64,000 bases of DNA, taken from contig NZ_CP094533.1 in NCBI RefSeq assembly GCF_022811605.1, positions 62,001 through 126,000 of the forward strand, in the 5' to 3' direction. The notes under the pieces were generated by a model. That model did not search any database. It was not told the DNA's origin and saw only the letters and a program-made list of their open reading frames with translations. This stretch comes from Agromyces soli (GTDB lineage: Bacteria; Actinomycetota; Actinomycetes; Actinomycetales; Microbacteriaceae). The translations under genes and the position numbers were made by a program. Below, piece after piece: positions 54,158-62,423 of the stretch; position 1 is the stretch's first letter; the number at the start of each line of letters is the position of its first letter.

Positions 54158-54180
54158 TTTGCGTCGAGATTCTGCACGAA
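54143..54180. promoter_or_regulatory. Long-spaced inverted repeat in the operon control region
   Basis: TTCGTGCAG (54143-54151) and CTGCACGAA (54172-54180), perfect 9-bp arms with a 20-nt spacer. The left arm falls between the candidate -35 and -10, which favours a DNA operator over an RNA hairpin. Confidence 0.5.
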
Positions 54181-54195
54181 TTCCATCCCTCGACG
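54162..54195 (+). promoter_or_regulatory. Interleaved inverted repeat next to the ribosome-binding site
   Basis: CGTCGAG (54162-54168) pairs with CTCGACG (54189-54195). It is interleaved with the 54143-54180 repeat, so both helices can only coexist as a pseudoknot. The right arm ends 7 nt before AAGGAGG. Confidence 0.4.
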
Positions 54196-54213
54196 AATAA
54201 ACAAGGAGGTTTG

Positions 54214-56019
54214 ATGCGTACGACTGTGATGCGGCGCCTGCTCGCCCCCCTCGGGCTCGCCGCGGCCGCGGTCCTCGTGGTCACCGGCTGCACCGCGCAG
54301 GGCGACGAGGCGTCGAGCGGCAAGGACTCCGTCAGCTACGCGCTGCCGGCCGGCACGGGCCCGAACTGGATCCTGCCGATCTCGAGCCCCGACACGATGG
54401 CCACCCACAACAGCGCGATCAAGGCGACGATGTGGCCGCGCCTGTTCGAGTACAACGGCACCAGCGGCACCATGGAGTGGGACCAGAAGGCCTCCGCGGC
54501 CAAGGAGTACGAGTTCTCCGACGACCACCTCTCGGTGACGATCACCCTCGCCGACCTCGACTGGTCGGACGGCGAGCCCGTCTCCTCGCGCGACGTCGAG
54601 TTCTGGTACAACCTCGTGCGCTTCAACGCCGAGAAGACCGGCGGCTACTCGGCCGGCCTGATCCCCGACAACATCACGAACTTCGAGATCGTCGACGAGA
54701 AGACCTTCACGCTGACCTTCAGCCAGGTCTACAACGAGGAGTTCCTCCTCGCCAACCAGCTGAGCCTCGTCTACCCCATGCCGCAGCACGCCTGGGACAA
54801 GACGAGCGCCGACGGCGAGATCGGCGACTTCGACCGCGACGAGGCATCCGCCGTCCAGGTCTTCGACTACCTCTTCTCCGAGGCGAAGGACATGAAGACC
54901 TACGCCACGAACGAGCTCTGGCAGACCGTCTCGGGCCCGTACGTCGTGAAGAGCTGGTCGGACTCCGGCCAGGTCGAGCTGACCGCGAACACGAAGTACA
55001 CGGGTGAGGACAAGCCCTCCATCCCGAACGTCACCTTCCTGCCCTTCACCTCGGCGGACGCCGAGATGAACGTCGTCCGCTCGGGCGAGGTCGACTACGG
55101 CTACATCACGAGCGCCCAGCTCACGAGCGAGTCGCAGTTCACCGACCTCGGCTACCGCGTCGAGCCGTGGGCCGGCTGGTCGATCACGTACATGCCGTAC
55201 AACTTCGCGAACCCCGAGATGGGTCCGATCTTCGACCAGCTCTACATCCGCCAGGCGCTGCAGCACGCGGTCGACCAGGAGACCATCTCCGACGTCATCT
55301 GGCACGGCGCGGCGACGCCCGACTACGGCCCCGTCCCGCAGACGCAGGACAGCGCCTACCTGTCGAAGGAGCAGAAGGACAACCCCTACCCCTTCGACCT
55401 CGACGCGGCGGCGAAGCTCCTCGCCGACCACGGCTGGACCGCCGGCTCCGGCGGCACCCTCGAGTGCACCGACCCGGGCACCGGCGCCGAGCAGTGCGGC
55501 GCGGGCATCGAGGCGGGCAAGAAGCTCGAGATCGTCGTCACCACGCAGAACGGCTCGCAGGAGACCGACAACATGATGAGCGAGATCCAGTCCTCGCTCG
55601 GCAAGATCGGCGTCGCCATGACGATCGACTCGAAGCCGCTCGACTCGGTGCTCACCGAGGCGCAGTCCTGCAAGACCGAGGGCTCGACCACGTGCTCGTG
55701 GCAGCTCGTCTTCTTCGGCACGGCCGGCTCGTGGTACTTCCCGGCCTACCCGACCGGTGAGCGCGTCTTCGCGAAGGACACCAAGTGGAACGCGGGCCAG
55801 TACGACAACCCGGAGGCCGAGGAGCTCATCACCCAGATGACCGCCTCGACCGACAGCGAGATCTCGCAGAAGTACTCGGCCCTGCTGGCGCAGGACCTCC
55901 CGGTCATGTGGATGCCGAACCCGGTCTACCAGGTCTCGGTGATCAAGGACGGCCTCGACATCGGGCACCAGGACCCGGGCGCGTCGTTCTTCCCGCAGCG
56001 CTGGTCCTGGAGCGAGTGA
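54214..56019 (+). CDS. Peptide-type ABC transporter substrate-binding lipoprotein (SBP family 5)
   Basis: 601-residue binding lipoprotein: signal 'LLAPLGLAAAAVLVVTGCTAQ' (lipobox VTGC, about residues 9-26), then the SBP_bac_5 domain ('TMWPRLFEYNGTSGTMEWDQKASAAKEYEFSDD..DLDWSDGEPVSSRDVEFWYNLV', 'YIRQALQHAVDQETISDVIWHGAATPDYGPVPQ', 'PFDLDAAAKLLADHGWT'). Family members bind oligopeptides, nickel or sugar-peptide and oligosaccharide ligands. It contains a cysteine-bearing insertion near residues 410-430 ('LECTDPGTGAEQCGAG') that could form a disulfide. ATG 54214 has AAGGAGG 4-5 nt upstream, the best ribosome-binding site in the window. First gene of a six-gene operon. Confidence 0.92.
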   Translation: MRTTVMRRLLAPLGLAAAAVLVVTGCTAQGDEASSGKDSVSYALPAGTGPNWILPISSPDTMATHNSAIKATMWPRLFEYNGTSGTMEWDQKASAAKEYEFSDDHLSVTITLADLDWSDGEPVSSRDVEFWYNLVRFNAEKTGGYSAGLIPDNITNFEIVDEKTFTLTFSQVYNEEFLLANQLSLVYPMPQHAWDKTSADGEIGDFDRDEASAVQVFDYLFSEAKDMKTYATNELWQTVSGPYVVKSWSDSGQVELTANTKYTGEDKPSIPNVTFLPFTSADAEMNVVRSGEVDYGYITSAQLTSESQFTDLGYRVEPWAGWSITYMPYNFANPEMGPIFDQLYIRQALQHAVDQETISDVIWHGAATPDYGPVPQTQDSAYLSKEQKDNPYPFDLDAAAKLLADHGWTAGSGGTLECTDPGTGAEQCGAGIEAGKKLEIVVTTQNGSQETDNMMSEIQSSLGKIGVAMTIDSKPLDSVLTEAQSCKTEGSTTCSWQLVFFGTAGSWYFPAYPTGERVFAKDTKWNAGQYDNPEAEELITQMTASTDSEISQKYSALLAQDLPVMWMPNPVYQVSVIKDGLDIGHQDPGASFFPQRWSWSE

Positions 56020-56066
56020 CCGGGCCCGTCCCGGCACGAACGGCGAAGTGAAGTAAGGCAGCAGTG

Positions 56067-57074
56067 ATGGTGGAAGCAGCGCGGACCGCGGTCCGAACCG
56101 CGTCGGGCGGGGCCGGGATCCTCCGGTTCCTCGGCCGGCGACTCGTTCAGGGGGTGATCGTGATCCTGATCGTCACCCTGATCGTGTTCGCGCTGCTCCA
56201 CCTGGCCATGCCGCAGGGGCCCGCCCAGGGCATCCTCGGCATGCAGGCGACGCAGGAGCAGATCGACGCGTTCAACCGCGCGAACGGCTTCGACCGCCCG
56301 CTCTGGCAGCAGTACTTCACGTTCCTCTCGCAGATCGCCGTCGGCGACCTGGGCGATTCGTTCAAGCTGAACCGCCCGGTCGCCGACGCGATCGGCCAGC
56401 GTCTGCCGAAGACGCTGGTGCTCGCGCTCATCTCGATGGCCGTCGCCCTCATCGTGGCGATCCCGATGGGCATCTACCAGGCGGTCCGTCGCGGCAAGAC
56501 CGGCGACTACGTCTTCACCACGATGAACTTCATCATCTACTCGACGCCATCGTTCTTCCTCGGCCTCGTGCTCGTCATCGTCTTCGCCCAGTGGCTGCAC
56601 CTCGTGCCGGCCCTCGCCCCGCAGGGCGACACGGTCGCCCAGGTGCTCGCGAAGCCCGCCGGGCTCGTGCTCCCCGTCGCGACCGCCGCGCTCGGCATCA
56701 TCGCGACCATCTCCCGCTACATGCGCTCGGCGACGATCGACAACCTCTCCGAGGACTACGTGCGCACCGCCCGCGCGAAGGGCACCCCGATGCCCGTCGT
56801 CATCCGCCGGCACGTCGTGCGCAACTCGCTGACGCCCGTGATCGCGATGCTCGGCTACTACCTCCCCGTGATGTTCGGCGGCATGATCGTCGTCGAGTCG
56901 CTCTTCAACTACCCCGGCATGGGCCTGCTCTTCTGGACCAGCGCGCAGACCGGCGACTACCCGGTGCTGCTCGGCTGCGTGCTCGTGATCGCGGTCGCCA
57001 CCGTCGTCGGCTCGATCCTCGCCGACCTCGTGCAGGCCCTGCTCAACCCGCGCACCCGAGGAGAGCTCGCATGA
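56067..57074 (+). CDS. Peptide-type ABC transporter permease (DppB/OppB family)
   Basis: 335-residue permease with six helices: 'LRFLGRRLVQGVIVILIVTLIVFALLHLAMPQGPA' at the N-terminus, 'NGFDRPLWQQYFTFLSQIAVGDLGDSF' (the typical OppB/DppB extracytoplasmic loop) and the EAA-like coupling motif 'DYVRTARAKGTPMPVVIRRHVVRNSLTPVI'. ATG 56067 and the adjacent GTG 56064 are both possible, with TAAGG as ribosome-binding site. Its stop overlaps the next gene (ATGA). Confidence 0.92.
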   Translation: MVEAARTAVRTASGGAGILRFLGRRLVQGVIVILIVTLIVFALLHLAMPQGPAQGILGMQATQEQIDAFNRANGFDRPLWQQYFTFLSQIAVGDLGDSFKLNRPVADAIGQRLPKTLVLALISMAVALIVAIPMGIYQAVRRGKTGDYVFTTMNFIIYSTPSFFLGLVLVIVFAQWLHLVPALAPQGDTVAQVLAKPAGLVLPVATAALGIIATISRYMRSATIDNLSEDYVRTARAKGTPMPVVIRRHVVRNSLTPVIAMLGYYLPVMFGGMIVVESLFNYPGMGLLFWTSAQTGDYPVLLGCVLVIAVATVVGSILADLVQALLNPRTRGELA

Positions 57075-57964
57075 CGACCGCCACCGCAGCCCAGCCGGCG
57101 ACGCAGCCGGCCGCCCGCTCGCCGTTCCGCCGCGGGCTCCGCCGCTTCCTGCAGAACAAGCTCGCCCTCTTCGGCGTCGTCACGATCGTGCTGTTCCTGC
57201 TGTTCTGCTTCCTCGGGCCGATCCTGCACCCGACCGATCAGGTGCACACCGACCTCAAGAGCACGATGCTGCCGCCCGGCACGCCCGGCCACCCGCTCGG
57301 CACCGACGACGTCGGCTACGACGTGCTCGGCCGGCTCATGATCGGCGGGCAGGTGTCGATCCTGATCGGCCTCGCCGCCGGCATCCTCGCGACCGTGATC
57401 GGCACCCTCTGGGGCGCCATCGCGGGCTACGTCGGCGGCACCGTCGACGCCGTGATGATGCGCATCGTCGACGCGGGGATCGCGATCCCGGCGACGTTCC
57501 TGCTGCTCATCCTCTCCGCGATCATGCGGCCGAGCGTGCCGCTCATGATCGTCGTGATCGGCCTGGTGTCCTGGCTCGTGCCCGCCCGGCTCGTGCGCGC
57601 CGAGTCGATCTCGCTGAAGTCGCGCGAGTACGTGCTCGCGATCCGCGCGATGGGCGGCACCCACGGCCGCGCCGTCGTGAAGCACATCGTGCCGAACACG
57701 GTCGGCACGATCGTCGTGAACGCGACCTTCCAGGTCGCCGACGCGATCCTCCTCGTCGCGTACGTCTCGTTCCTCGGCATGGGGCTGCAGAAGCCCGCGA
57801 CCGACTGGGGCGCGATGCTCACGGGCGGGATGACGTACACCTACGCCGGGGCGTGGTGGCTGATCTTCCCCGCCGGCCTCTGCATCGTGCTGACCGTCTG
57901 CGCCTTCAACAGCATCGGCGACGGTCTGCGCGACTTCTTCGACGTGAAGGGACGCGACCGTTGA
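57071..57964 (+). CDS. Peptide-type ABC transporter permease (DppC/OppC family)
   Basis: 297-residue permease: the N-terminal OppC_N segment 'FRRGLRRFLQNKLALFGVVTIVLFLLFCFLGPILHPTD', 'HPLGTDDVGYDVLGRLMIGGQVSILIGLAAGILATVIG' (classic DppC signature), and the coupling motif 'REYVLAIRAMGGTHGRAVVKHIVPNTVGTI'. Six helices. It begins by ATGA overlap with dppB-like and ends by TTGA overlap with the ATPase gene, so it is fully coupled. Confidence 0.92.
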   Translation: MTTATAAQPATQPAARSPFRRGLRRFLQNKLALFGVVTIVLFLLFCFLGPILHPTDQVHTDLKSTMLPPGTPGHPLGTDDVGYDVLGRLMIGGQVSILIGLAAGILATVIGTLWGAIAGYVGGTVDAVMMRIVDAGIAIPATFLLLILSAIMRPSVPLMIVVIGLVSWLVPARLVRAESISLKSREYVLAIRAMGGTHGRAVVKHIVPNTVGTIVVNATFQVADAILLVAYVSFLGMGLQKPATDWGAMLTGGMTYTYAGAWWLIFPAGLCIVLTVCAFNSIGDGLRDFFDVKGRDR

Positions 57965-59703
57965 GCGCCACCGACCGTACGGCCACCCCGGTCCAGGGCA
58001 CGGATGACGCCGAGGCGCCCATGCTCCGCATCCGCGACCTGGCCGTCACCTTCCGCACCGACGACGGCCCGGTCGAGGCCGTCCGCGGCATCGATCTCGA
58101 CGTGCGCCGCGGCGAGGTGCTCGCCCTCGTCGGCGAGTCCGGCTCGGGCAAGTCGGTGACCGCGATGGCGGTGCTCTCCCTGCTGCCGGCGACGGCGACG
58201 CGCACGGGCTCGATCGAGCTCGACGGCCGCGAGCTCACCACGCTCGGCGAGCACGAGCTGAACGGCGTGCGCGGCAAGGAGATCTCGATGGTCTTCCAGG
58301 AGCCGATGACGGCGCTGAACCCCTCGATGCGCATCGGCGACCAGATCGCCGAGGCGCTGCTGAACCACGGCGTCGGCACCAAGCAGGAGGCGGCCCGCCG
58401 CGCGGTCGAGCTGCTCGCCCGCGTCGGCATCCCGGAGCCCGAGCGCCGCGCCGCCGGCTACGCGCACGAGATGTCCGGCGGTCAGCGCCAGCGCGTCGTC
58501 ATCGCGATCGCGCTCGCCTGCGAGCCGAAGCTCATCATCGCCGACGAGCCGACGACGGCGCTCGACGTGACGGTGCAGGCCGAGATCCTCGACCTGATCC
58601 GCGAGCTCGCGCACTCGAGCGGCACCTCGTTCCTGCTCGTGACCCACAACATGGGCGTCGTCGCCGACATCGCCGACCGGGTCGCGGTGATGTACCGCGG
58701 CGAGATGGTCGAGCACGGCACGGCGATGCAGGTGCTGCGCGAGCCGACCGCCGACTACACGAAGCGCCTGCTCGACGCCGTGCCGCGGCTGCCGGAGGGC
58801 GGCGAGACGGTGCCGCCCGCGGGCGAGCCCGAGCCCGACGGCACGGGCCCCGGCGGCGTCGCGCTGCCGGTGCCGGTGCTCTCGCTCCGCGAGTCGAGCG
58901 TCACGTACCGCAAGGCGGGCAAGAGTTTCACCGCCCTCGACCAGGTGTCGATCGACATCGCGGCGGGCGAGATCCTCGGCCTCGTCGGCGAGTCCGGTTC
59001 GGGCAAGTCGACGCTCGGCAAGGTCGCCCTCGGCCTCGCGCCGACCTCGGGCGGCGAGCTGCGCCTGTTCGGCGAGAAGCTCGGCCGCGGCGGCCTGCGG
59101 GGCCGAGCCGAGCGACGACTCCGCGGCCGCGTCGGCGCCATCTTCCAGGACCCGGGTTCGAGCCTCGACCCGCGCACCACGGTCGGCGAGGCCATCGCCG
59201 AGCCGCTCGTCGTGCACCGCGCCGTGCGGCCCATGTCGGGGCGCGACCGGGCGGCGCGCGTGCGCGAGCTGCTCGAGGCCGTCGAGCTGCCCGCCTCCTA
59301 CGCGAGCCGCTTCCCGCACGAGCTGTCCGGCGGGCAGCGCCAGCGCATCGGCCTGGCCCGGGCGATCGCGCTCGAACCGGAGCTGATCATCGCCGACGAG
59401 CCGACCTCGGCGCTCGACGTCTCGGTGCAGGCGGCCGTGCTGCGCGTGCTCCGCGAGCTGCAGGAGCGCATGGACTTCGCCTGCCTCTTCATCAGCCACG
59501 ACCTCGCCGTCGTGCACGAGTTCTCGCACCGCGTCGCGGTCATGCACGAGGGCCGCATCGTCGAGCTCGGCGCGACCGACGACGTGCTGCTGCGCCCGCA
59601 GCACCCGTACTCGCAGCGGCTGCTCGCCTCCGTCCCGGTGCCGGACCCGGTGGCGCAGCGGGAGCGCCGGGTCGCCCGGCTCGCCGCGCGGAGCGCCGCG
59701 TGA
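57961..59703 (+). CDS. Fused double-NBD peptide-type ABC ATPase (DppD-DppF fusion, GsiA-like)
   Basis: 580-residue protein with two complete ABC domains. NBD1 (~20-270): 'GESGSGKSVTAMAVLS', 'EMSGGQRQRVVIAIAL', 'KLIIADEPTTALDVT'. NBD2 (~300-570): 'GESGSGKSTLGKVAL', 'LSGGQRQRIGLARAI', 'ELIIADEPTSALDVS', with the oligopeptide/dipeptide C-terminal element ('RPQHPYSQRLLASVPVPDP'). Both sites look active. It replaces the usual separate DppD and DppF. The start TTG 57961 overlaps the dppC-like stop (TTGA); ATG 58021 is an alternative that would remove 20 residues. Confidence 0.92.
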   Translation: MSATDRTATPVQGTDDAEAPMLRIRDLAVTFRTDDGPVEAVRGIDLDVRRGEVLALVGESGSGKSVTAMAVLSLLPATATRTGSIELDGRELTTLGEHELNGVRGKEISMVFQEPMTALNPSMRIGDQIAEALLNHGVGTKQEAARRAVELLARVGIPEPERRAAGYAHEMSGGQRQRVVIAIALACEPKLIIADEPTTALDVTVQAEILDLIRELAHSSGTSFLLVTHNMGVVADIADRVAVMYRGEMVEHGTAMQVLREPTADYTKRLLDAVPRLPEGGETVPPAGEPEPDGTGPGGVALPVPVLSLRESSVTYRKAGKSFTALDQVSIDIAAGEILGLVGESGSGKSTLGKVALGLAPTSGGELRLFGEKLGRGGLRGRAERRLRGRVGAIFQDPGSSLDPRTTVGEAIAEPLVVHRAVRPMSGRDRAARVRELLEAVELPASYASRFPHELSGGQRQRIGLARAIALEPELIIADEPTSALDVSVQAAVLRVLRELQERMDFACLFISHDLAVVHEFSHRVAVMHEGRIVELGATDDVLLRPQHPYSQRLLASVPVPDPVAQRERRVARLAARSAA

Positions 59704-60494
59704 ACGCGCCGGCCGCGGCGGGCGCCGTCACGCTCGAGCTCATCGCGCAGGATGCCGCGGCGGTCCGCGTCGCGGCGTCGATCGGCGCCGCGCGGGTGGA
59801 GCTCTGCCAAGCGCTCGCGCTCGGCGGGCTCACCCCGTCGCTCGGCACGATCGAGGCGGCCGTGCAGACGGCCGGCGACGCCCTCGGCGTGCACGTGCTC
59901 ATCCGCCCGCGGGGCGGCGGCTTCCACTACACGGCCGACGAGTTCGCCGTGATGGAGTCCGATGTGCGCGCCGCGGTCGCGGCGGGTGCGGCGGGCGTCG
60001 TCATCGGCTGCCTCGACGAGGCGGGCCGCTTCGATCTCGACGGCATGCGCCGGCTGCGGGATGCCGCGGGCCCGGCCGGGGTCGCGGCGCACCGCGCGAT
60101 CGACGTCTCGGCCGAGCCGTTCCAGGCGCTCGATGCGCTCATCGAGCTCGGCCTCGACCGCGTGCTCACCTCCGGCGCGGCGCCGACCGCGCTCGCCGGG
60201 CGCGACACGCTGCGCGCCTTCGTCGAGCGCGCCGAGGGCCGCATCGTCGTGATGGCGGGCGGCGGGGTGACCGCGGCGGATGCGCCCGGCATCCTCGCGT
60301 CCGGCGTGCGCGATCTGCACTTCTCGGCGAAGCGCACGGTCGCCGGCGACGCCGGCGGAGTCAGCATGGGCTCCGCGGGCAGCGGCGTCGGCGACTACGA
60401 GGTCGCGGATGCCCAGGTCGCCCGCGAGATCGCCGAGGCCGCTCGCACGGCTGCGGCTTCCTCCGCTTCGATCCCTGGCGGTGCCGCTCGATGA
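59700..60494 (+). CDS. CutC family protein
   Basis: 264-residue TIM-barrel protein of the CutC family: 'VTLELIAQDAAAVRVAASIGAARVELCQALALGGLTPSLGTI' and 'VHVLIRPRGGGFHYTADEFAVMESDV', then 'GVVIGCLDEAGRFDLDGMRRL' and 'VAAHRAIDVS'. It was named for copper homeostasis in E. coli, but the copper role is doubtful. The fold and the conserved Glu/Arg/His pocket suggest an enzyme acting on a sugar-like ligand, which its place between an ABC importer and a ROK kinase supports (inference). GTG 59700 overlaps the ATPase stop (GTGA). Ends by ATGA overlap with the kinase. Confidence 0.88.
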   Translation: MNAPAAAGAVTLELIAQDAAAVRVAASIGAARVELCQALALGGLTPSLGTIEAAVQTAGDALGVHVLIRPRGGGFHYTADEFAVMESDVRAAVAAGAAGVVIGCLDEAGRFDLDGMRRLRDAAGPAGVAAHRAIDVSAEPFQALDALIELGLDRVLTSGAAPTALAGRDTLRAFVERAEGRIVVMAGGGVTAADAPGILASGVRDLHFSAKRTVAGDAGGVSMGSAGSGVGDYEVADAQVAREIAEAARTAAASSASIPGGAAR

Positions 60495-61408
60495 TCGGCT
60501 CCACCGTGCTCGGGCTGGATGTCGGCGGCTCGAGCGTGAAGTACCGGCTTGCCTCGGCCGGCCAGGCGGACGGGATGCCCGACGCCATCGCCGAGGGCGT
60601 CGCCCCCGCCCTCGCAGAGGAACTGCCGGCGACGCTCGCCGAGCTCGCCCGCACCGTCTCCGCCGGGCACCGGCTCGCGGCCGTCGCGGTCGCGATCCCC
60701 GGGCTCGTCGACGAGGCGTCGGGCACCGTCATCCGCTCCTCGAACGTGCCCGCCCTCGACGGCCGCGCCCTCGGCCCCGAGCTCTCGGCGCTCCTCGGCG
60801 TGCCCGTGTCGATCCTGAACGACGGCCGCGCGGCCGCCGTCGCCGAGGCCCGCTGGGGCGCCGGCGCCGGCGAGCGGGACGTCTTCACCCTCGCCCTCGG
60901 CACCGGCATCGCGGGCTCGCACCTCGTCGACGGCGTGATCGCCGACGGCGCGCACGGTTCGGCCGGCGAGCTGGGGCACGTCGTCGTGGAGCCCGGCGGG
61001 CGGCTCTGCTCGTGCGGGCAGCGCGGATGCCTCGAGACGCTGCTGGGCGCCCCGGCGCTCCGCCGCGCGTGGAACGCCGCCGGCGGCGAGGGCTCGGCCC
61101 GCGAGTTGCTCGCCGCCTACGACGAGGACGACCCCCGGGCCGTGCCGATCGTGCGGACCGCCGCGCAGCACCTCGCGGACGCCGTGCTCACGCTGCTCGC
61201 CCTCGTCGACCCCGGCGTCGTCGTGGTCGGCGGGGGGCTCGCGAGCGCGCCGCACCGGCTCGTCGAGCTCGCGGCAGGGTACGTCGCCGAGCAGGCGACG
61301 TTCCACCGGGTGCCCCCGATCGTTCCCGCCGAGCTCGGCCGCTGGGCCGGCGCCGTCGGGACCGCGGCCGAGGCCCGCGCGCTCGCCGCGCGCGTCGTCG
61401 CCGCCTGA
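60491..61408 (+). CDS. ROK family sugar kinase
   Basis: 305-residue kinase: ATP-binding 'STVLGLDVGGSSVKYRLAS', 'AVAIPGLVDEASGTVIRSSNVPALDG', catalytic Asp in 'VSILNDGRAAAVAEA', 'LALGTGIAGSHLVDGVI', 'GSAGELGHVVVEPGGRLCSCGQRGCLETLLG' (ROK signature with the Cys/His zinc site). No HTH, so it is an enzyme and not a regulator. It probably phosphorylates a glucose-, N-acetylglucosamine- or N-acetylmannosamine-like sugar released from the imported substrate. Last gene of the operon, followed by a long hairpin (61412-61459). Confidence 0.9.
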   Translation: MIGSTVLGLDVGGSSVKYRLASAGQADGMPDAIAEGVAPALAEELPATLAELARTVSAGHRLAAVAVAIPGLVDEASGTVIRSSNVPALDGRALGPELSALLGVPVSILNDGRAAAVAEARWGAGAGERDVFTLALGTGIAGSHLVDGVIADGAHGSAGELGHVVVEPGGRLCSCGQRGCLETLLGAPALRRAWNAAGGEGSARELLAAYDEDDPRAVPIVRTAAQHLADAVLTLLALVDPGVVVVGGGLASAPHRLVELAAGYVAEQATFHRVPPIVPAELGRWAGAVGTAAEARALAARVVAA

Positions 61409-61411
61409 ACC

Positions 61412-61459
61412 GGCGGAGGCGGCGCCGGGTGCCCACACACGCCCGGCGTCGTCTCCGCC
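61412..61459 (+). terminator. Terminator hairpin of the peptide ABC-CutC-kinase operon
   Basis: An 18-bp stem (61412-61429 with 61442-61459, two G-U pairs) around a 12-nt loop, starting 4 nt after the kinase stop. The innermost arms are GCCGGG/CCCGGC. No U-tract follows. Confidence 0.8.
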
Positions 61460-61564
61460 CTCCCCGACCCGATTCCATTCCCGGCGGAATGGTTCGCGCC
61501 GCTTCCGCGTTGCCCCCTGGCACGGGGCGCCACGGCGGCGCCCGCACCGATGAGGGGAGCGCAC

Positions 61565-61999
61565 ATGTCAGCACAGGGCGAGGGTCGGGTCAGGCAGCTT
61601 CGGCTCGTGGCATCCGTGCCGGAGGGCGAGGACTTCGAGGCGACGCTCGCGTTCTACCGCGACGTGCTCGGGATGCCGGTGCAGGAGTCGTACGAGGCCG
61701 AGGGCGACGCCCGGGTCGTGATCCTGGATGCCGGTCGGGCCACGCTCGAGCTGTCGAACGCCGCCCAGGTGCGCTTCATCGACCGGGTCGAGGCCGAGGG
61801 CAAGCCGAGCGCCGCCCTCCGGGTCGCCCTCGAGGTCGACGACTCCGTCGCCGCGACCGATGACGCCGTCGCCGGGGGCGCCGAGCTCGTCGCGGAGGCT
61901 CGCGAGACGCCGTGGCGCTCGATGAACTCGCGGCTGAACGGCCCGGCCGGGCTGCAGCTCACGCTGTTCCAGGAGCTCGACGGGCCCGACGAGGCGTAG
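61565..61999 (+). CDS. VOC family protein
   Basis: 144-residue single-unit glyoxalase/bleomycin-resistance-fold protein: 'LRLVASVPEGEDFEATLAFYRDVLGMPVQESYEAEGDARVVILDAG', 'ALRVALEVDDSVAATDDAVAGGAELVAEARETPWRSMNSRLNGPAGLQLTLFQEL'. Short relatives commonly bind a metal or a hydrophobic drug; nothing specific can be assigned. ATG 61565 is chosen because GAGGGGAG is 4-5 nt upstream; an in-frame ATG at 61550 precedes it. It overlaps the convergent oxidoreductase by 41 nt. Confidence 0.82.
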   Translation: MSAQGEGRVRQLRLVASVPEGEDFEATLAFYRDVLGMPVQESYEAEGDARVVILDAGRATLELSNAAQVRFIDRVEAEGKPSAALRVALEVDDSVAATDDAVAGGAELVAEARETPWRSMNSRLNGPAGLQLTLFQELDGPDEA

Positions 62000-62417
62000 C
62001 GCCGAGCGCGACCTCGCGCATCACGGGCGTCGCTCCGCGGAAGTCGCCGTGCGTGGCCCAGTCGAGCACGATGCGCACGAGCACGACGGCGCCCGCCTCG
62101 AAGGAGCCCGCGAACTCGGGGAAGGCGTCGAGGTACTCCGCCGTGCAGCGCTCGAGCTCGGCTGCGCCAGGAAAGTCGGCGCGCCCCTCGGCCTGCAGCG
62201 TGGTGCCGTCGGCGCCGCCGACCACGACGGCGACGCGCCCGTCACGGCGGAGGTTCGCGATCTTCCGCGAGTCCGGCTTCGCGTCGAACAGCAGCTCGCC
62301 GCGCCCGCTCGCGGTGATCGCGAGGTAGGCGGCCTGCGGCGAGGCATCCGGTCCGAGCGTCGAGACGACGCCCGCACGCTGCGCCCGGACGTACGCGATG
62401 AGTTCGGCGAGCTCCAT
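61959..62417 (-). CDS. PPOX class F420-dependent oxidoreductase / flavin-binding split-barrel protein
   Basis: 152-residue split-barrel protein: 'ELIAYVRAQRAGVVSTLGPDASPQAAYLAITASGRGELLFDAKPDSRKIANLRRDGRVAVVVGG', 'TTLQAEGRADFPG', 'YLDAFPEFAGSF', 'LVRIVLDWATHGDF'. This is the pyridoxamine 5'-phosphate oxidase-like arrangement used by FMN- or F420-binding enzymes in Actinobacteria; which cofactor is bound is not clear. ATG 62417 is supported by TACGCT 6 nt upstream. The 3' end overlaps the VOC gene by 41 nt. Confidence 0.82.
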   Translation of the reverse strand: MELAELIAYVRAQRAGVVSTLGPDASPQAAYLAITASGRGELLFDAKPDSRKIANLRRDGRVAVVVGGADGTTLQAEGRADFPGAAELERCTAEYLDAFPEFAGSFEAGAVVLVRIVLDWATHGDFRGATPVMREVALGATPRRARRAPGTA

Positions 62418-62423
62418 CGCGCC

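Larger units (their letters stand above)
53859..54213. other. 355-nt intergenic region: structured repeat block then low-GC control region
   Basis: No gene seen. The left part (53859-54060) is GC-rich with a nested inverted-repeat block (53950-54014). The right part (54080-54213) is strikingly AT-rich for this genome and holds three inverted repeats (54101-54116, 54143-54180, 54162-54195), a possible promoter and a strong ribosome-binding site, AAGGAGG (54203-54209), for the binding-protein gene. Confidence 0.8.
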
